DNA of 64,000 nt from positions 1 through 64,000 of the forward strand of contig NZ_RFFL01000005.1 of the NCBI RefSeq assembly GCF_003696285.1, read 5' to 3'. Positions 59,527 to 64,000 of this stretch are shown piece by piece. The stretch comes from Stutzerimonas nitrititolerans (lineage in GTDB: Bacteria; Pseudomonadota; Gammaproteobacteria; Pseudomonadales; Pseudomonadaceae). The notes under the pieces are model-generated. The model did not search any database, was not told the origin of the DNA, and was given only the letters and a program-made list of their open reading frames with translations. A program made the position numbers and the translations under genes. Position 1 is the first letter of the stretch. Each line of letters opens with the position of its first letter.

Positions 59527-60816
59527 ATGCGCGAAGAACTCAACCAGGGTCTGATCGAATACCTCGCCGCCTCACCCTCGCCCTTCCACGCCACCGCCAG
59601 CCTGGCGCGCAGCCTGCAGGCTGCAGGCTTCAAGCCGCTGGATGAACGCGAGAGCTGGATCACCGAAGCCGGTGGTCGCTATTACGTCACCCGCAACGAC
59701 TCTTCGATCATCGCCTTTCAGCTCGGCAGCAAGCCGCTGGCCGAACAGGGGCTGCGCCTGGTAGGCGCGCATACCGACAGCCCCTGCCTGCGGGTCAAGC
59801 CGCACCCGGACCTGCAACGCCAGGGCTTCTGGCAATTGGGCGTGGAAGTCTATGGCGGCGCCCTGCTGGCGCCCTGGTTCGACCGCGACCTTTCGCTGGC
59901 CGGGCGCGTCACCTACAGTCGCGACGGACGCATCGAAAGCCAGCTGATCGATTTCAAAGCCGCGATCGCGACGATCCCCAACCTGGCGATCCACCTCAAC
60001 CGTGAAGCCAACCAGGGTTGGCCGATCAATGCGCAGAACGAGCTACCACCGATCATTGCGCAAATCGTCGGCCAGGATGGCCCCGATTTCCGTGCGCTGC
60101 TCGCCGACCAGCTGGGCCGCGAGCACGGCCTGGTCGCCGATGTGGTGCTGGATTTCGAACTGAGTTTCTACGATACCCAGCGGGCTGCCGTCATCGGCCT
60201 CAACGGCGAGTTCATCGCGGGTGCGCGCCTGGACAACCTGCTGTCCTGCTACGCCGGCCTGCAGGCGCTGCTCGCCACGGATGCGGACGAGAACTGCGTG
60301 CTCGTCTGCACTGACCACGAGGAGGTCGGCTCGACTTCGCTGTGCGGTGCCGACGGTCCCTTCCTCGAACAGGTGCTGCGCCGCCTGATGCCGGAAGAGG
60401 AAAACTACCAGCGCGCGATCAATCGCTCGCTGCTGATTTCCGCCGACAACGCCCACGCCGTGCATCCCAACTATGCCGACAAGCACGACGGCAACCATGG
60501 CCCCAAGCTCAACGCCGGCCCGGTGATCAAGGTCAACAGCAACCAGCGCTACGCCACCAGCAGCGAAACCGCCGGTTTCTTCCGCCACCTGTGCCTGGAG
60601 AACGAAGTGCCGGTGCAGAGCTTCGTCACCCGCAGCGACATGGGTTGCGGCTCGACCATCGGTCCGATCACGGCCGGGCAATTGGGCGTGCGCACCATCG
60701 ACATCGGCGCACCGACCTTTGCCATGCATTCCATTCGCGAACTGGCCGGCAGCCAGGACCTGGCGCATCTGGTGAAGGTGCTGACAGCCTTCTATTCGAG
60801 CGCCGAACTGCCCTGA
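59527..60816 (+). CDS. apeB: M18-family aminopeptidase
   Basis: ATG 59527 gives 429 residues. M18 metallopeptidase features: [14 protein letters not shown] (zinc His), [16 protein letters not shown] (bridging Asp), [11 protein letters not shown] (Glu catalytic/metal), [12 protein letters not shown] and the late [19 protein letters not shown] with the final metal His. Dodecameric aspartyl-type aminopeptidases of this family trim peptides in the cytoplasm. Ends with a strong hairpin shared with the convergent oxidoreductase gene. Confidence 0.94.
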   Translation: MREELNQGLIEYLAASPSPFHATASLARSLQAAGFKPLDERESWITEAGGRYYVTRNDSSIIAFQLGSKPLAEQGLRLVGAHTDSPCLRVKPHPDLQRQGFWQLGVEVYGGALLAPWFDRDLSLAGRVTYSRDGRIESQLIDFKAAIATIPNLAIHLNREANQGWPINAQNELPPIIAQIVGQDGPDFRALLADQLGREHGLVADVVLDFELSFYDTQRAAVIGLNGEFIAGARLDNLLSCYAGLQALLATDADENCVLVCTDHEEVGSTSLCGADGPFLEQVLRRLMPEEENYQRAINRSLLISADNAHAVHPNYADKHDGNHGPKLNAGPVIKVNSNQRYATSSETAGFFRHLCLENEVPVQSFVTRSDMGCGSTIGPITAGQLGVRTIDIGAPTFAMHSIRELAGSQDLAHLVKVLTAFYSSAELP

Positions 60817-60821
60817 AGATT

Positions 60822-60850
60822 AAGGCGCTGTGCAAGCTGCACAGCGCCTT
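60822..60850. terminator. Bidirectional hairpin between apeB and the quinone oxidoreductase gene
   Basis: AAGGCGCTGTGCA 60822-60834, AGC loop, TGCACAGCGCCTT 60838-60850: a perfect 13-bp stem in the 49-bp gap between convergent stops. Confidence 0.8.
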
Positions 60851-60865
60851 CCGTTCAGCAGGCTG

Positions 60866-61828
60866 TCAGACCAGGCTTTCGTCGATCACCAGCGCCAGCT
60901 TGCCGGATACGGTGTTACTGGCCAGTGCAGCGAACGCGGCCTCCACGTCACCGATTGGGAAGGTCCGCTCCAGACGCGGCGTCAACTGGCCACGGGCGAA
61001 AAGCGGCCAGACCCTTTCCTGCAGTTCCGCCATCAGCTCGGCCTTGTCATCGGCATCGCGGCTGCGCAGGGTCGAGCCGATCAGTTGGATACGCTTGGCC
61101 AGCAGCGTGCCGAAGTCCACTTCACCTTTGCGCCCTCCCATCAGGCCGATCATCACCCAGCGGGCATCCTTGCCGAGCACTTGCAGATTGAGCGCGGCGT
61201 ATTTGGCGCCAACCGGATCGAGCACCAGGTCGAACGGAGCGAAATCGCGTAGCGCATCCAGCGTCTCGCCACGCAGCACGCCGCCCTGTGCGCCGAGAGA
61301 TTCGCAGTACGCCAGGCGCTCCGCCGAACCGACGCTGACCCAGCAGGGATTGTCGAGCGCCTTGCACAGCTGGATCGCAGCCGATCCCACGCCGCTGGCC
61401 CCCGCGTGCAACAGAACCCGTTCGCCCGGCTGCAAGGCACCGAGCCGATACAGGTTGAGCCAGGCGGTGGCATAGACCTCGGGAATCACCGCGGCCTCCT
61501 GCAGCGAAAGCCCTTCCGGCACAGGCAAGGCGTGGCGAGCATCGACGACCACTTCTTCGGCCATGCCGCCGCCGGCGAGCAATGCACAGACCCGGTCGCC
61601 GACCTTCCAGCCGCTGCCAGCACCGACCTCGCTGATCACCCCCGCGCATTCCAGGCCAAGAATATCGGTCACACCCGGTGGGGGCGGATAATGCCCCGCG
61701 CGCTGCAACAGGTCCGCGCGATTCAGGCCCGCCGCGGCCACCCGGATACGAATCTGTCCGGGAGCACATGCCGGCGCGTCTCGTTGCGCCCACTCCAGTT
61801 GCCCCTCGATACCTTGCAATGCCTTCAT
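60866..61828 (-). CDS. NAD(P)H quinone oxidoreductase (PIG3-type MDR family)
   Basis: ATG 61826-61828 (MKALQGIEGQLEW) with a TATGGAGGC ribosome site gives 320 residues. Zinc-independent medium-chain reductase: GLNRADLLQRAGHYPPPPGVTDILGLECAG, the cofactor loop LLHAGASGVGSAAIQLCKAL (NADPH site), and LDPVGAKYAALNLQVLGKDARW. Reduces quinones or enones in the cytoplasm. It is divergent from prc with 132 bp between starts. Confidence 0.9.
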   Translation of the reverse strand: MKALQGIEGQLEWAQRDAPACAPGQIRIRVAAAGLNRADLLQRAGHYPPPPGVTDILGLECAGVISEVGAGSGWKVGDRVCALLAGGGMAEEVVVDARHALPVPEGLSLQEAAVIPEVYATAWLNLYRLGALQPGERVLLHAGASGVGSAAIQLCKALDNPCWVSVGSAERLAYCESLGAQGGVLRGETLDALRDFAPFDLVLDPVGAKYAALNLQVLGKDARWVMIGLMGGRKGEVDFGTLLAKRIQLIGSTLRSRDADDKAELMAELQERVWPLFARGQLTPRLERTFPIGDVEAAFAALASNTVSGKLALVIDESLV

Positions 61829-61960
61829 GCTGCCTCCATATTGTTCAAACCTGCGACCGCCCAACCATCACTCGCTGACGTTCGCAACCGCCTGTTACCA
61901 TCGGGCTATTATTTTCACCGTCGACCCCATATCGGCCGGCGCCCAACATGATGGCCTACT

Positions 61961-64000
61961 ATGCGTTATACCCTAGCTTCACGTCGCCGACTCCCCATCA
62001 AACGCTCCCTGGCCTTCGGCATCCTCGCCATGTTCATCGGCCTCCAGGCCACGTCCGTTCTGGCCAAACCGAGCAGCCCGACGACCTGGGACTACCTGGA
62101 ACCCGACCGCGACCAGGTCATCGCCAGTCTCAATGTGGTGGAACTGCTCAAGCGCCATCACTACAACAAGCCGCCGTTGAACGATGCGCGCTCGGCGAAG
62201 ATCTTCGACAGCTATCTGGCCATGCTCGATCCGTCACGCAGCTATTTCACGGCGGCGGATATCGACGAATTCGGCAAGTGGCGCAACGAGTTCGACGATT
62301 TCCTCAAGAACGGCAACCTCCAGCCTGGCTTCACCATCTACAAGCGCCATCTCGAACGTTTCAAGAGCCGTCTCGAGTATGCCCTGTCGCTGCTGGACAA
62401 GGGCGTCGACAGCTTCGACTTCAGCGTCGATGAGGAACTGTTGATCGATCGCGAGAAGGCCGCCTGGCCCAAGGACGAGGCCGAACTGGACGACCTCTGG
62501 CGCAAGCGGGTCAAGGATGAAATCCTGCGTCTGAAAATCGCTGGCAAGGAGCCCAAGGCCATCGAGGAGCTGCTGACCAAGCGCTACCGGAATCAGCTCG
62601 CCCGCCTCGACCAGACCCGCGGCGAAGACGTGTTCCAGACCTACATCAACGCCTTCGCGCAATCCTACGACCCGCACACCCAGTACCTGTCGCCGGACAA
62701 TGCGGAAAACTTCGACATCAACATGAGCCTGTCCCTGGAAGGCATCGGAGCGGTGCTGCAGAGCGACAACGAACACGTCAAGGTCGTGCGCCTGGTGCCG
62801 GCCGGCCCTGCGGAAAAGAGCAAGCAGATCGCGCCGGCGGACAAGATCGTCGCGGTCGGCCAGCAGGATGACGAGATGGTCGATGTGATCGGCTGGCGCC
62901 TGGACGAAGTGGTCAAGCTGATTCGCGGCCCCAAGGGTTCGGTGGTTCGCCTGGAGGTCATCCCGGCCAGCAACGCCCCCAACGACCAGACCAGCAAGGT
63001 GGTCTCCATCACCCGCGAGGCCGTGAAGCTCGAAGAACAGGCGGCCAAGAAATCCATCCTCAACCTCGAGCACGACGGCCAGGCTTACAAACTCGGCGTC
63101 ATCGAGATTCCCGCGTTCTATCTGGACTTCAAGGCACTGCGCGCCGGCGACCGCGACTACAAGAGCACCACCCGGGATGTGAAGCAGCTGCTGACCGAAC
63201 TCCAGAAGGAGAAGGTCGATGGCGTCGTGATCGACCTGCGCAATAACGGCGGCGGGTCGCTGCAGGAAGCCACCGAGCTGACCGGCCTGTTCATCGATCA
63301 GGGGCCGACCGTGCTGGTGCGCAACAGCGATGGCCGCATCGACGTGCTGGCCGACGAAAGTGCCGGCGCCTTCTACAAGGGCCCGCTGGCCGTACTGGTC
63401 AACCGCCTGTCGGCTTCCGCTTCGGAAATCTTCGCGGGCGCCATGCAGGACTACCACCGTGCGCTCATCCTCGGCGGCCAGACCTTCGGCAAGGGCACGG
63501 TACAGACCATCCAGCCCCTCAACCATGGCGAGCTCAAGCTCACGCTGGCCAAGTTCTACCGGGTTTCCGGACAGAGCACCCAGCATCAGGGCGTGATTCC
63601 CGACATCACCTATCCCGCCGAAGTGGATACCAAGGAGATCGGCGAGAGCGCGCTCTCCGAAGCCCTGCCCTGGGACAGCATTCGCGCGGCGATCAATCCG
63701 GAAATGAATCCCTTCATGCCCTTCCTCGCCGAACTCAAGGCCCGCCACGACACACGGACGAGCGAGCATCCCGATTTCGTCTTCACCCGCGAACGGCTGG
63801 CGCTGACCCAGGAGTTGATGCAGGAAACCTCGGTGAGCCTTAACGAAGACAAGCGCCGCAAGCAGCATGCCGACATCGAGAAGCGACAGCTGGCGCTGGA
63901 GAATGCCCTGCGCGTCGCCAAGGGCGAATCGCCGCTGGAAGCGCTGGAGAAGGAAGACGAGAGCATGCCGCACCAGGAGGACAAGAAGCTCAAACCCGAA
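61961..64000 (+). CDS. prc: Carboxy-terminal processing protease Prc (AlgO), partial at the right edge
   Basis: ATG 61961 opens a frame of 680 codons that runs to the last base without a stop. Signal peptide (RSLAFGILAMFIGLQATSVLA, about residues 14-35), N-terminal helical domain, PDZ domain at about 240-330 (LSLEGIGAVLQSDNEHVKVVRLV), then the peptidase: VVIDLRNNGGGSLQEATEL, the catalytic serine in RLSASASEIFAGAMQ (about residue 487) and catalytic lysine in GGQTFGKGTVQ, about 25 residues later, the Ser-Lys dyad of tail-specific proteases. In Pseudomonas this periplasmic protease (AlgO) degrades MucA-like anti-sigma factors. The missing piece is only a short C-terminal tail. Confidence 0.95.
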   Translation, partial: MRYTLASRRRLPIKRSLAFGILAMFIGLQATSVLAKPSSPTTWDYLEPDRDQVIASLNVVELLKRHHYNKPPLNDARSAKIFDSYLAMLDPSRSYFTAADIDEFGKWRNEFDDFLKNGNLQPGFTIYKRHLERFKSRLEYALSLLDKGVDSFDFSVDEELLIDREKAAWPKDEAELDDLWRKRVKDEILRLKIAGKEPKAIEELLTKRYRNQLARLDQTRGEDVFQTYINAFAQSYDPHTQYLSPDNAENFDINMSLSLEGIGAVLQSDNEHVKVVRLVPAGPAEKSKQIAPADKIVAVGQQDDEMVDVIGWRLDEVVKLIRGPKGSVVRLEVIPASNAPNDQTSKVVSITREAVKLEEQAAKKSILNLEHDGQAYKLGVIEIPAFYLDFKALRAGDRDYKSTTRDVKQLLTELQKEKVDGVVIDLRNNGGGSLQEATELTGLFIDQGPTVLVRNSDGRIDVLADESAGAFYKGPLAVLVNRLSASASEIFAGAMQDYHRALILGGQTFGKGTVQTIQPLNHGELKLTLAKFYRVSGQSTQHQGVIPDITYPAEVDTKEIGESALSEALPWDSIRAAINPEMNPFMPFLAELKARHDTRTSEHPDFVFTRERLALTQELMQETSVSLNEDKRRKQHADIEKRQLALENALRVAKGESPLEALEKEDESMPHQEDKKLKPE

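Noticed and set aside
62234..63973. 579-codon frame opposite prc
   Set aside because: The plus strand carries a complete prc reading frame up to the edge; the antisense frame has no start context or domain.

Overview
The window looks like a chromosomal segment of a Pseudomonas (gamma-proteobacterium). It has high GC, dense short-spaced operons, Pseudomonas-type REP palindromes (GTAGGAGCGAGCTTGCTCGC and GTAGGGTGGAAAACG families), and gene orders I remember from P. aeruginosa: an itaconate block, a fumC2/bolA block, the NAGGN osmolyte block and the actP to minCDE to rluA to prc block. The species cannot be fixed from sequence alone; it is not P. aeruginosa itself. No tRNA, rRNA, CRISPR, phage or intact insertion sequence was seen.

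Layout. 1-4.0 kb: tail of a probable outer-membrane protein, then a compact ethanolamine catabolism set eutH-eutB-eutC without microcompartment genes. 4.4-8.1 kb: a 31-residue membrane peptide, a periplasmic rhodanese, an MscS channel with a strongly structured leader, and acs. 8.4-11.5 kb: modABC-modE with a clear ModE operator; ModC lacks the usual C-terminal TOBE domain. 11.5-24.5 kb is the most interesting part. It holds an itaconate degradation locus (ich, acyl-CoA dehydrogenase, VOC protein, MmgE/PrpD, ict, ccl, dctP, with a divergent LysR). Joined to it is a second, similarly built module (paralogous dctP, LysR, divergent CaiB-type CoA-transferase, HMG-CoA-lyase-like enzyme). The two TRAP binding proteins have no dctQ/dctM partner in the window. 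REP palindromes sit between genes inside these catabolic operons.

24.6-42 kb: housekeeping and accessory genes: MFS transporter, arfB, DUF457 membrane hydrolase, an HBM-type chemoreceptor, an ABC exporter overlapping a DsbA-like gene, trhO, bolA, DUF2059, fumC, thiolase, polyphosphate:AMP phosphotransferase, mnmC, a DUF1127 protein and a LysR regulator. 42-47 kb: the three-gene NAGGN (N-acetylglutaminylglutamine amide) osmoprotectant operon and a YheU protein. 47.2-48.2 kb: an uncharacterised small gene wedged between two MITE-like palindromic elements, one of which supplies its stop codon.

48.2-64 kb: CynX-type MFS, SDR, actP with its DUF485 partner, an alpha/beta hydrolase overlapping an MlaA homologue that has no lipobox, an LpxL-type acyltransferase, minCDE, rluA, a methyltransferase, an M18 aminopeptidase, a quinone oxidoreductase, and prc/algO running off the end.

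Metabolically, much of the window feeds acetyl-CoA. Ethanolamine gives acetaldehyde and, after oxidation, acetate (Acs, ActP). Itaconate gives pyruvate plus acetyl-CoA. The second module is predicted to release acetyl-CoA plus a ketoacid from a branched dicarboxylate.
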